Assembly (NCBI GenBank): GCA_964521025.1
Contig: CAZFPK010000061.1
Span: forward strand, 1 to 17,315
Reading direction: 5' to 3'
Length of the DNA stretch: 17,315 nucleotides
DNA from: DRTC01 sp964521025
GTDB taxonomy: Bacteria > Cloacimonadota > Cloacimonadia > Cloacimonadales > TCS61
The notes under the pieces were generated by a model. That model was not told the origin of the DNA. It searched no databases and was given only the letters and a program-made list of their open reading frames with translations. Below, piece by piece: positions 6,983 to 14,947 of this stretch (position 1 is the first letter of the stretch; each line of letters starts with the position of its first letter). Both the position numbers and the translations under genes were made by a program.

Positions 6983-7357
6983 TTACGATCCTCCCACAAC
7001 CTCCAGAATATTCCCATCCGGATCCAGAAACTGGAAAGTAAAAGTATCATCCGCAACCAGATCAGGTTTTTCCTGCAGGATTTTCACATCCGCTTTTTTC
7101 AATTCATTAAAAGTTTCATTTATTGATTTTTCCGCTTCCAGGAAGAAACTCAAACGGCAGGTGTGGTTATCGATTTTTGATGGTTTATTTCCTGCTTTCA
7201 GGTAAACACTCAATTTCTTATTTTTCGTATAAAGAAAGCATAAATTTGCCTGCGGAATATCTGCTCTGATCTCAAATCCTAAAATATCGACATAAAAATT
7301 TTTTGCTCTTTCCATATCGGAGACATAAATGGCAATGGAACGGATGTTGGTAAACAT
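6983..7357 (-). CDS. VOC/glyoxalase-fold family protein
   Basis: This 124-residue protein starts MFTNIRSIAIYVSDMERAKNFYVDILGFE, the usual first beta-alpha-beta unit of the vicinal oxygen chelate fold. It ends FQFLDPDGNILEVVGGS, the usual last strand, where Glu119 would be a metal ligand. The N-terminal position that often carries His is Ser here, so metal binding may be incomplete. The frame is open up to 7462, but ATG 7357 is preferred: the family match begins there, a weak GAGAAG lies upstream, and the extra sequence overlaps the preceding terminator hairpin. The fold supports glyoxalase, dioxygenase or antibiotic-resistance roles, and nothing here decides between them. It stands alone between the peptidase terminator and the R-M system. 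Confidence 0.8.
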   Translation of the reverse strand: MFTNIRSIAIYVSDMERAKNFYVDILGFEIRADIPQANLCFLYTKNKKLSVYLKAGNKPSKIDNHTCRLSFFLEAEKSINETFNELKKADVKILQEKPDLVADDTFTFQFLDPDGNILEVVGGS

Positions 7358-7377
7358 TTTTATTCTTCTCTCAAAAG

Positions 7378-7406
7378 AAAATCCCCAGAAATTTACAGGG
7401 GATTTT
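7378..7406 (-). terminator. Hairpin terminator after the C25 peptidase gene
   Basis: AAAATCCCC (7378-7386) pairs perfectly with GGGGATTTT (7398-7406) around an 11-nt loop. Read on the minus strand, the stem is followed by TTTTCTTTT. On the plus strand a run of seven T also follows, so it could stop transcription from either side. It lies about 88 nt past the peptidase stop and before the VOC start. Confidence 0.7.
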
Positions 7407-7493
7407 TTTATCTTATTAAAAAATTCAAATTCAACCCGTTTTGAGTCGTCGTCCTTTGTCAAACAAGTTTGATGCTGTCCTTACAACTCGAAT

Positions 7494-10400
7494 TTAGCGC
7501 ATCAAAATCATCTTCCTGATCGCAGAAAAATCACCTGATTGAAATTTATAGAAATATATTCCGGAAGCAACCGGTTTTCCGAAATCATCCTTTCCGTTCC
7601 AGTGAATTTGTTGATTTGATGATTTATCGGTTTGGAGATTTTTGAATGATTTTATCTTTTGTCCTTTCACATTGAAAATCAGAATCTCCGTGCTCTCCTT
7701 GTGCTCTGTGGTTAAATTACATGAGATTGTCGTCGAGGAATGGAAAGGATTCGGATAGTTCGATAATCGAAATTCTCTGTTTGATAATTCTATTTCATCT
7801 GCTTCCGTATCCCCGTATTTCCCGATCTTGACATCATCGATATACCAGCCTTCTCCAGTCGAGAGTCCGGCACTTCCGAACACAAACCTGATTTGAGCCA
7901 GCCCTGAGTAATTCGTAAGATCGAATTCCACTTCTTCCCATTCAAAATGACCTGCAAAGAGAGGAGTTCCGAATTCGAATGGCGAAGAAGGAATATTGAT
8001 CAAGTTTGCCGGATATCCTCCGACAGGTTCGATCTGTTCAAATTCTCCTCCATCTATCGAGATCTCGAGCATTGCTCCGTCATAACAAAGTGTATCGTTA
8101 ACATGCGGAGTATCCAGCCAATGATGGAATTTTAAAAAATTATTTCCAGACAATTCAACTTCCGGCATAAGTAATCCGCCGTGAGCATAAGTAGAATAAT
8201 TTTCGGAATTCTCACCGCCGAATTTCATGCTGAACGAACCGTCCGGAGTATAATTCCGGAAATCGCTCCTGTGCCATTGATCTATATATCCATCCGATAA
8301 AGGAAGATGTTCCCAGTTTTCGAGATCGTCTTCAAAGTTATATGAGAACACTCCGATCGAGAGTTCAAAAGAATCATAATAATCATTTCCCGAACTGTTG
8401 ATCATCAATAATTCGATCGTGATAAGATGGTCTGTCGGGCAATTTTGGGAAATTTCGAGCATAAAAGTCTGTGTCGAAGAAATCGTCTCACCGGGATCAA
8501 TTTGCGGAACCAGATCTTCCCCGGAAAGCGTTATATACGGATCATAAGAGAATAGAGTCGTCGTCAGATCATAAGAATATCCCGCTCCGATATTTCGATA
8601 AAAGAGAACAACTTCCGCAGTTTCACCCGGATCCAGGATATCGTCTTCATCATTATCGATGGTTAAAAGGAAATCTTCCAAAATGATTTGAGCAGCCTGA
8701 ACCTGCAGGTCGAATTCACTTTGCCAGGTATTTCCATCCGAAGTTACGGAAAGAAAGAACGGGATCAAAGTGCTGTCCGTAATTCCCGGCAGCAATTCTA
8801 TCTGGAAGGCATTATCCAAAAATAATTGTTCCCCGGATTGGATCATTCCTGTTTGCAGGGAATCTTCGGAAATATTAACGAAAACCGGATCGGAGTTTAA
8901 AATAACTAAACAATTTTCACCTGTATTATCCAGCCCGATATTGTTCAAAGTAATATCCAGTTCGAGAAGATCAAGAGATTGGAATGAACCGTCGAGATGA
9001 CCGTCTATTTCCTCAAAAACCGGATTTTCACAGACTACATAGGCACCTTCTGCGATAATTTCAATTTCCGCTTCATAAACATGATAATTATGTTTTGAAA
9101 TGGTTAAATAAATTGTTCCCACTTCAAGTAATTGTTCGAATTCGATGGTTGCTGAACCAAAAGCAACGATCTCTGTTCCGAGAATTTCATTATTATAAAC
9201 GAGTGAAATAACCGCTCCATCAACATTGCATTCCACCTGGAATTGTGAACTTCCAAGGGGAATGACCTGCGGATAATTTGCAGTAATTTCAGACGGAAAT
9301 TGCGTCCACATTTCCATGGTCGGGTCTCCGAACCAGTGGAATTCCTCCAAAGCAGTTCTCCTGATCTCGTCATTCTCGAATTTGGTAACCATATATTCTT
9401 TCCCGTAATTAAGGACATCTCCGAATTTATAAATTGCATAATCATCGCCGAAAGGATCGTTGCACCAGGTTGTAAAATCCGGGAACATCGCATCCATCCA
9501 ACCCCAGACAAGACGGTCATTATAACCGGAAAAACTGACACGAGTCGAACCTAAAACTCCAGCACTTCCGCCTGCTGAGTGCCTAAGCCAGTGTTCAACA
9601 AAACATTCATCATCATAATCCGTGTTATAACTGAGATCGTCAGTTTCATTATCATACCAGCCGGTATTACAATTGATGGAAAATACGACCGGTCGTTTTT
9701 CTCCGTTGTCCAGATTATCGACATCATTGCAATCAAAATTCGGTTCTCCCCAACCGTGACGACCTCCATGATCGCGATGTAACAAAAAGAATCTTCCGCT
9801 ATTCATAGCATTAGTAACATCCCAGGAATCTCCATCCCAGGGAAAAGCCGGTTTTTGCAGGTAAGCGGGAAGTTCCTGACCGGGAGTATCATTCTCAAAA
9901 TTCGCCCATTCCTGATCATTCCAATAAGTCGGAAAAACTTCACTGCCGTCGAAACTGTTATAAGTCGTATAGATTCGTTGAGCGGAATATCCCTGTGAGT
10001 CGAGATAATTTTTCACATCCTCGCTGGTTTTAGCGAATCTTCTATCCGCAAAACCATCCGGTGGCATCAGAAGAAAAGATCCATCCTGGAAAACTCCTGC
10101 CATACTCGCATTCAAATAATAGGAAGGATAACTCATCGGATTTCGTTCATACCTGATAATACGGGCAGCCAGACTATCGGCTTGGGAGGAAGTATCTACA
10201 GATAATCTTCCGAAACCGAGATCAGCAAAATAATCGGGTATGTCTCCAATATCCGCATAAAACAGGTCGGTACCGGTATATGCATCGTGGTAGGGATGAA
10301 TATTAACATAATGCGTCGGGATAAATTCCGCATCTCCGATAAACAATAAATAGGAAGGAGCAGGATCCCAAATGTAATACGCATAATCGATATAACTCTC

Positions 10401-11225
10401 GATTTGAGAAGCAGTATTTCCGGTTTCATCAGTATTCACGACTTGCGTGTAAATTCCCTTCCTTTTTTTCCAATTAGAAAGTGTTTCGGCTGCATTTTGG
10501 AAATCGGGATGAGTGATGATCAGAAGATCGCAGCCCTGTTCGCGGAATGTTTCTCTTTCGTAATGAACAGTCTCATTTTCTGGCGTGATAACTTCGTTGC
10601 CGTTGATCGCCATCGATTTTAAGATATTTTCCGTATTTTCATTTCTTAAATTGGATGGAATCGGGGTGATATTTCCACTGAAATTCACAAAAACCTGTAA
10701 ATCGGAATATACAAAAAGTTTCTTCTGATAGGGATTATATTGGTAAGGATAGATCCAGAGAACGGTACAATCCTGTCCTCTTTTCTGTTTGATCGCTTCG
10801 ATCTCGGCAAAAATTCCGGGATAATCGGAATTTTGGGAATAAACAGTTTCATCGATCAAAAAATCAGGATCGGGAATTCCCTTTAATTCCGGTAAAGCAG
10901 GTTGAACCGGAGCAAGATCGACACTTTCATAGACAACCGGATTACCGGGATTGGTCGAGATGTTGACATTTGTTCCGTTCGGAATTAAGATCCAGCTTGC
11001 GAATCCCGGAACATCAGGTTTTCCTTTTGTCAGTTCTGCTCCCACCGGTTTGCTGATCGTTGTATATGAATTCCCATCGGAAAAAAATCTTTCATTAAAT
11101 TGGATTTCCGGCAATGACACGCTGATATCGAGCGTTCTTGATGAGGAAGAATTGACAATGACAACTTCATCAGCATTTAAACAAATCGTCAGAATAATTA
11201 ACACTAAAAAAACTATTTTTTTCAT
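7494..11225 (-). CDS. Secreted gingipain-type cysteine peptidase (C25) with C-terminal sorting/FlgD-like domain
   Basis: A protein of about 1243 residues. ATG 11225 is preceded by AGGAG 5 nt upstream and begins a signal peptide, MKKIVFLVLIILTICLNA; an upstream in-frame ATG (11264) lacks this support. A C25-type propeptide region (about 20-220) includes KGKPDVPGFASWILIPNG. The catalytic domain (about 230-640) carries LLHRDHGG with His486 and FSINCNTG with Cys519, a spacing of 33 residues, as between His211 and Cys244 of gingipain R. Ig-like/CARDB-type regions and a jelly-roll-like segment (YNFEDDLENWEHL, WYIDDVKIGKYG) follow. The tail NYPNPF...NVKGQKI...GIYFYKFQSGDFSAIRKMILMR is like type IX secretion and FlgD-type sorting domains. 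It is probably exported to the cell surface to degrade protein. It stands alone between a structured leader and a hairpin terminator, and its base composition is visibly more G+C-rich than that of the envelope block. Confidence 0.92.
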   Translation of the reverse strand: MKKIVFLVLIILTICLNADEVVIVNSSSSRTLDISVSLPEIQFNERFFSDGNSYTTISKPVGAELTKGKPDVPGFASWILIPNGTNVNISTNPGNPVVYESVDLAPVQPALPELKGIPDPDFLIDETVYSQNSDYPGIFAEIEAIKQKRGQDCTVLWIYPYQYNPYQKKLFVYSDLQVFVNFSGNITPIPSNLRNENTENILKSMAINGNEVITPENETVHYERETFREQGCDLLIITHPDFQNAAETLSNWKKRKGIYTQVVNTDETGNTASQIESYIDYAYYIWDPAPSYLLFIGDAEFIPTHYVNIHPYHDAYTGTDLFYADIGDIPDYFADLGFGRLSVDTSSQADSLAARIIRYERNPMSYPSYYLNASMAGVFQDGSFLLMPPDGFADRRFAKTSEDVKNYLDSQGYSAQRIYTTYNSFDGSEVFPTYWNDQEWANFENDTPGQELPAYLQKPAFPWDGDSWDVTNAMNSGRFFLLHRDHGGRHGWGEPNFDCNDVDNLDNGEKRPVVFSINCNTGWYDNETDDLSYNTDYDDECFVEHWLRHSAGGSAGVLGSTRVSFSGYNDRLVWGWMDAMFPDFTTWCNDPFGDDYAIYKFGDVLNYGKEYMVTKFENDEIRRTALEEFHWFGDPTMEMWTQFPSEITANYPQVIPLGSSQFQVECNVDGAVISLVYNNEILGTEIVAFGSATIEFEQLLEVGTIYLTISKHNYHVYEAEIEIIAEGAYVVCENPVFEEIDGHLDGSFQSLDLLELDITLNNIGLDNTGENCLVILNSDPVFVNISEDSLQTGMIQSGEQLFLDNAFQIELLPGITDSTLIPFFLSVTSDGNTWQSEFDLQVQAAQIILEDFLLTIDNDEDDILDPGETAEVVLFYRNIGAGYSYDLTTTLFSYDPYITLSGEDLVPQIDPGETISSTQTFMLEISQNCPTDHLITIELLMINSSGNDYYDSFELSIGVFSYNFEDDLENWEHLPLSDGYIDQWHRSDFRNYTPDGSFSMKFGGENSENYSTYAHGGLLMPEVELSGNNFLKFHHWLDTPHVNDTLCYDGAMLEISIDGGEFEQIEPVGGYPANLINIPSSPFEFGTPLFAGHFEWEEVEFDLTNYSGLAQIRFVFGSAGLSTGEGWYIDDVKIGKYGDTEADEIELSNREFRLSNYPNPFHSSTTISCNLTTEHKESTEILIFNVKGQKIKSFKNLQTDKSSNQQIHWNGKDDFGKPVASGIYFYKFQSGDFSAIRKMILMR

Positions 11226-11529
11226 CTTGTCTCCTGAAATATTTTTTTGGAGAGCATTAATCATGTTAATGCAAATTTACGCTCAGGAAATAAAATTTCC
11301 CGATAATAACGAGTTTGGAATCTCGTTCTTCCTGATAATGCAATTTTCTATCCTAAAATTTTATTTTCTCTGAAATTGTCAAATGATTTGAGATACTAAA
11401 TAAAAATTACCTCGACTTTTTTCTCGTGTCAGTAAAAAATCCCTAGGAAAATTTTCCCATAATGAAAAAATAGTTTGACAAAAATGGGATAAGAATTTGC
11501 CTTCTTCGCAAGACGGAGGAGAAAATAAA
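11226..11529. other. Divergent intergenic region with structured leader and candidate promoters
   Basis: About 300 nt between the minus-strand peptidase start and the plus-strand ATPase start, with no gene seen. TTGACA occurs on the plus strand at 11475-11480 and on the minus strand at 11377-11382, but neither has a good -10 partner at 16-18 nt. A perfect 12-bp palindrome, GGAAAATTTTCC, is at 11446-11457. The peptidase side holds several pairing segments (11284-11334). GGAGGAG just before ATG 11530 is that gene's ribosome site. Confidence 0.5.
11284..11334 (-). promoter_or_regulatory. Possible structured mRNA leader of the peptidase with alternative pairings
   Basis: AACGAG (11308-11313) pairs with CTCGTT (11322-11327). 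An outer stem CAGGAA (11284-11289) with TTCCTG (11329-11334) would enclose it. GGAAAT (11286-11291) can instead pair with ATTTCC (11295-11300), which excludes the outer stem. The segment lies about 60-110 nt upstream of the peptidase ATG. It fits no riboswitch class I know, and the repeat-like hairpin may simply be a dispersed palindrome. Confidence 0.3.
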
Positions 11530-12786
11530 ATGAAAATTTATTCCAGAATGATATTAGAACGAATCCTGAAAAGCATAGATTCCAGGAAGATACAGATCAT
11601 TTTCGGAACCAGACAGGTAGGGAAAACAACCATTCTAAATTTGATCGAGAAAGAACTTAAAAAAACAAAAAAACAGGTATGGAAAGTAAATATGGAACTT
11701 CCGGAAAATTTCAATATTTTCACCTCTCATGAGCAAATACTCAATTATCTAAAAACTTCCGGTTTTGATCTAACGAAAAAGATTTACCTGCTTCTGGATG
11801 AATTTCAAATAATGGCAGGAATCGGGAGGATCTTCAAAATATTATACGATGAATTTCCTCACATAAAAATCATTGCCACCGGTTCTTCATCTTTACTCAT
11901 AAATCGTAATATCAAAGAAGGATTAACAGGAAGATATTTCGGATACCTGGTTTATCATTTCAATTTCCTCGAATTTTTACAGACCAAAACCGATACATTT
12001 TCAACTAATATGCTGCTAAAAAAAACATTTCTCGATCTACCAAAAATTCAGAACCACCTTGATGAATATTTACTCTTTGGAGGATTTCCGGAAATAATTT
12101 TACATCAGGACATAGAAACAAAATTAGAGATATTTTCGAGTATTTATTTGAGCTACCTGCAAAAAGATATCAACTATTTCCTAAGACAAGAACAAATTCC
12201 AAAATTCTCTCAATTAGTTGAACTTCTGGCAAGCAGGATCGGTTCACTCGTTAATATTAATTCTCTTTCTAAAATTCTGGGAATTTCTAATAAAACAATC
12301 GAGAATTTTATTTTTACATTGGAAAACACTTTCTCCCTGAAAATGTTGAATCCGTTTTTTGAGAATCTGTCCAAAGAAATTAAGAAGATGAAAAAAGTTT
12401 ATTTCTATGATTTGGGTTTGCGAAATTATGTTCTAAAACAGCAGAAACTGCCTTTGAACGCAGGAAATCTTGCTGAAAATTTTGTGTTCCTGGAACTGAT
12501 CAGAAATCATGATTACAGCATCAAATACTGGCGAACAAAACACGGTACGGAAATCGATTTTATCCTGCAAAAAAACCAGGAAATCATCCCGGTTGAAGTG
12601 AAATATAAAAGCAACTTGAACACAGATATTGTTCCTGCAAATATCAGAAGTTTTATGGAAAGTTATGAGATAAAGAAGGCTTTCATTATCACAAAAAACC
12701 AGCAGAATGTGATCAGATACAAAAATACGGAAATCATCTATTTACCGCTTGTTCTGAGTTGTAATATTGGATTTGATAATATTTGA
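11530..12786 (+). CDS. AAA_14/DUF4143-family ATPase
   Basis: This 418-residue protein is the only plus-strand gene. ATG 11530 has a strong GGAGGAG 8-9 nt upstream, and a longer frame from TTG 11497 is not needed. The ATPase part has Walker A, GTRQVGKT (26-33), Walker B, YLLLDEFQ (86-93), and a sensor-like IIATGSSSLL (115-124). The DUF4143 part includes YLLFGGFPEI, a helical wing (ISNKTIENFIFTL), YFYDLGLRNYVL and LAENFVFLEL. It ends in KYWRTKHGTEIDFIL...IIPVEVKYK, where D343, E356 and K358 give a PD-(D/E)XK-nuclease-like signature. Such proteins are widespread and often present in many copies per genome. Their substrate is not established, and DNA handling is only suspected. The gene ends 3 nt from the convergent hydrolase gene. 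Confidence 0.92.
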   Translation: MKIYSRMILERILKSIDSRKIQIIFGTRQVGKTTILNLIEKELKKTKKQVWKVNMELPENFNIFTSHEQILNYLKTSGFDLTKKIYLLLDEFQIMAGIGRIFKILYDEFPHIKIIATGSSSLLINRNIKEGLTGRYFGYLVYHFNFLEFLQTKTDTFSTNMLLKKTFLDLPKIQNHLDEYLLFGGFPEIILHQDIETKLEIFSSIYLSYLQKDINYFLRQEQIPKFSQLVELLASRIGSLVNINSLSKILGISNKTIENFIFTLENTFSLKMLNPFFENLSKEIKKMKKVYFYDLGLRNYVLKQQKLPLNAGNLAENFVFLELIRNHDYSIKYWRTKHGTEIDFILQKNQEIIPVEVKYKSNLNTDIVPANIRSFMESYEIKKAFIITKNQQNVIRYKNTEIIYLPLVLSCNIGFDNI

Positions 12787-12789
12787 GTT

Positions 12790-13467
12790 TTATTTTATCG
12801 TTTGATAAAAATATGTCTTTTCTTTACTTCCATGACGAATTAATTTCTTAAAATGAGGTATAGACAAAAAAACCAAAATCAATAGAATCAAGTAAGTTAT
12901 TATATTGATCAACAAACCATTGTTATGATTTTTCTTTATCAATTTCAGAGGAAATTTATTTTTTTTGAACTTGAACAAATCTAGTATCAGGTGTGCCAAA
13001 TAACCGATAGCAAAACTGGAAGAAATCAAGAAAATCTCTTTATTAGTTAATGAAAAATGGGGTAAGATTTGCAGAGATGTGAAAAAGGCAATTAATACAG
13101 CTGGTATCGAATGTAACATTCCTCTATGATCAGTGATTTTTTTAAGAAATCTTCCAAATATTAAAATTACAAAAAGATATATAATCAAACAATTCAGGAG
13201 TGTCAGATAAATATTTGGAATCGTGTTCGTTTGTTTTGAATAGATGAAGAAAATTAAAGTTGTGAAAAAAGCAAATAGATTAATATTGATTCGGAAACTG
13301 ATACTTTTTCCGATATCCAGGTCAGGAATTATGGAACCGAAAATCGTAGATAATAAAATAATCAGACAAAATGCGAATGATTTTATATAAGAAAAAATCA
13401 AAAGAAAGATGTTTATAATTAAAGCAACTATTATCGACAGAGTTATGTGTTCTTTAAAACCAGCCAT
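12790..13467 (-). CDS. YdjM/DUF457-type membrane-bound metal-dependent hydrolase
   Basis: This is a 225-residue membrane protein with several hydrophobic segments (about 9-50, 62-77, 85-104, 120-135, 143-162 and 187-204). The family's polar motifs are all visible: an N-terminal GFKEH, IPDLD at 47-51, TDHRGMLHS at 112-120 and GYLAHLILD at 155-163. These His and Asp residues are the presumed metal ligands. E. coli YdjM, an SOS-induced inner-membrane protein, belongs to the same family, but I see no LexA-type site here. The start ATG 13467 has no recognisable ribosome site, only AT-rich sequence upstream (AATCAAATAATCAAATA), so translation may rely on low structure. The gene overlaps nothing and faces the AAA_14 ATPase tail to tail. 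The reaction is unknown. Confidence 0.82.
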   Translation of the reverse strand: MAGFKEHITLSIIVALIINIFLLIFSYIKSFAFCLIILLSTIFGSIIPDLDIGKSISFRININLFAFFTTLIFFIYSKQTNTIPNIYLTLLNCLIIYLFVILIFGRFLKKITDHRGMLHSIPAVLIAFFTSLQILPHFSLTNKEIFLISSSFAIGYLAHLILDLFKFKKNKFPLKLIKKNHNNGLLINIITYLILLILVFLSIPHFKKLIRHGSKEKTYFYQTIK

Positions 13468-13658
13468 TATTTGATTATTTGATTTAATGATTTGGAGATT
13501 TATGAATTGAATTCATTTGATTTTCATAAAAATCCAGCAAATTGATTTGGATCGAGACCTTTTCATCTCTCGTAGAATACTACAGAAAGGAAATACAATT
13601 GATAAAATAATCAATGTAAAAGAGAGAATCAAAATCTTCAATTGAACCTAATAACAAA
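13468..13658. other. Intergenic spacer between mltC-like stop and hydrolase start
   Basis: 191 nt of AT-rich sequence with no gene visible. It holds a small hairpin, ATGAAT-TGA-ATTCAT (13502-13516), and short ATTTGAT direct repeats just upstream of the hydrolase ATG. No T-tract terminator is seen, so read-through from the envelope genes into the hydrolase gene is possible. Confidence 0.45.
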
Positions 13659-14825
13659 TCATAAATCTTTATATTCCTTCTCCATCCTGCCCTTTACAAG
13701 TTTGATATACATTCTGGTTTCTTCCCAGGGAATATCTCGTCTGAACTTGTTATATAACGATTTGCTGCTCATATTACTTAAATCGTTCATCATTTTATTC
13801 CATTTCTGGGTTGGGATATTCTTTAATTTGCCGGTCATTGCTTTATAGACACTACCCGGACCTCCATTATAACTGCAAATAATACAGTAATATTGGTTCG
13901 TTTTATTTTTGACTTCCGACCATTTATTGTCTGCCAACCAGCGCATATAACCGATTCCCATATTTAGATTGATATCCGGATTAAATAGTTCCCTCGAACT
14001 TGGTTTTCTTTTTTTACCAAACAAAACATTATTCATCGTGAAACCTGCATATTTAGGAACGATCTGCATCATTCCGTAAGCATTTCCTCTGCGATTATAT
14101 GCTTTAGGATTGAAATACGATTCCGTATGAATTATCGCTAATACCACCTTTATATCGATGTCATATTCTTGGCAGAATTTTTCGATAGCCGGTTTATACT
14201 TTTCCAACCTGATCGAGATACTGTTGGGAATTAACTTGAGATTGATTTGATATTTGATAAGTTTTTTTCCATCTTTATTAACGAATTTTTCTTTTTGGGA
14301 TTTTTTTGCAATATTTTCCGCTATTTTTTCGATATCCTTTTCTTTGATGACTTTTTTCTTTTCTTCCGGATTTGCTACTTGCTCTTTTAAGATCGGTTCC
14401 CTGGTGATCTCATCTTTTTCTTTGAGAATAGAGACTATTTGTTTCTTAATGATCTCTTTTGCTTTTTTGTCCTGTTCGATTTTTTCTTCTTCCGAACCTT
14501 TTGAAACATCTTCCACTACAGCATAGACTTTGATCTTTCCTTCTTTGAAATCGACCTCACCTCTTCCTGTAAAATCCGAATTGTAACTGACCCATTCGTT
14601 TGGTGTAGATTCCTTGAATTCATTCCAGAGTTTTTCGATTTGCTCTTTGTATTGGATGAATAATGAATCTTGCTGCTTGTGAAAATTGGCGAAGGCCTTG
14701 TTTTCTTTTTCTTTGAAGTCGTTGAACGATTGGTTTTCCTGTTGTTCGAAGTTTTCGATTTCTGTTTGGGTAAGAACTATTGTTGTCATCATTATGACAA
14801 GCCAGAATAAAATTACTTTTTTCAT
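13659..14825 (-). CDS. mltC: MltC-type lytic murein transglycosylase
   Basis: This 388-residue protein starts at ATG 14825, 6 nt after GGAGG. A hydrophobic signal segment, MKKVILFWLVIMMTTIVL, comes first, then a glutamine/lysine-rich region that is probably helical. The next part tracks the MltC N-terminal domain: WNEF (compare FWG), FKEGKIKVYAVV, EITREPILKEQV and KYQINLKLIPNSI. The SLT catalytic domain (about 205-388) carries IIHTESYFNP with catalytic Glu235, AYGMMQIVP at 249-257 and CSYNGGPGSV from 317. The enzyme cleaves peptidoglycan glycan strands to 1,6-anhydro products. Unlike E. coli MltC it has no lipobox cysteine after the signal segment, so it is either periplasmic or held by the uncleaved helix. 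It ends an envelope gene cluster. I am confident of the SLT fold and fairly confident of the MltC subgroup. Confidence 0.88.
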   Translation of the reverse strand: MKKVILFWLVIMMTTIVLTQTEIENFEQQENQSFNDFKEKENKAFANFHKQQDSLFIQYKEQIEKLWNEFKESTPNEWVSYNSDFTGRGEVDFKEGKIKVYAVVEDVSKGSEEEKIEQDKKAKEIIKKQIVSILKEKDEITREPILKEQVANPEEKKKVIKEKDIEKIAENIAKKSQKEKFVNKDGKKLIKYQINLKLIPNSISIRLEKYKPAIEKFCQEYDIDIKVVLAIIHTESYFNPKAYNRRGNAYGMMQIVPKYAGFTMNNVLFGKKRKPSSRELFNPDINLNMGIGYMRWLADNKWSEVKNKTNQYYCIICSYNGGPGSVYKAMTGKLKNIPTQKWNKMMNDLSNMSSKSLYNKFRRDIPWEETRMYIKLVKGRMEKEYKDL

Positions 14826-14913
14826 TTGAATCCTCCTCTCATGCTTTAATCTTTCTAGTGACATTATAACTAAAAAAAATAATCGTAAATCAAATCTTAT
14901 CAACTTAAAGGTG

Positions 14914-14928
14914 ATAGCATTTTGCTAT
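14914..14928. repeat. Palindromic 15-mer ATAGCATTTTGCTAT
   Basis: A perfect 6-bp stem, ATAGCA/TGCTAT, with a TTT loop lies in the 122-nt spacer between the LPP20-like gene and the MltC-like gene. It belongs to a set of three related spacer sequences, with those at 4406 and 16418. Confidence 0.55.
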
Positions 14929-14947
14929 ATTCTTTTCCAGAAATAAT

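Noticed and set aside
9104..9769. Minus-strand frames of 145 and 72 residues inside the peptidase gene
   Set aside because: They are out-of-frame with a domain-supported 1243-residue protein and have no motif of their own.
11497..11529. Longer N-terminus for the AAA_14 ATPase from TTG 11497
   Set aside because: The extension encodes the ribosome site itself, and ATG 11530 has GGAGGAG at proper spacing.
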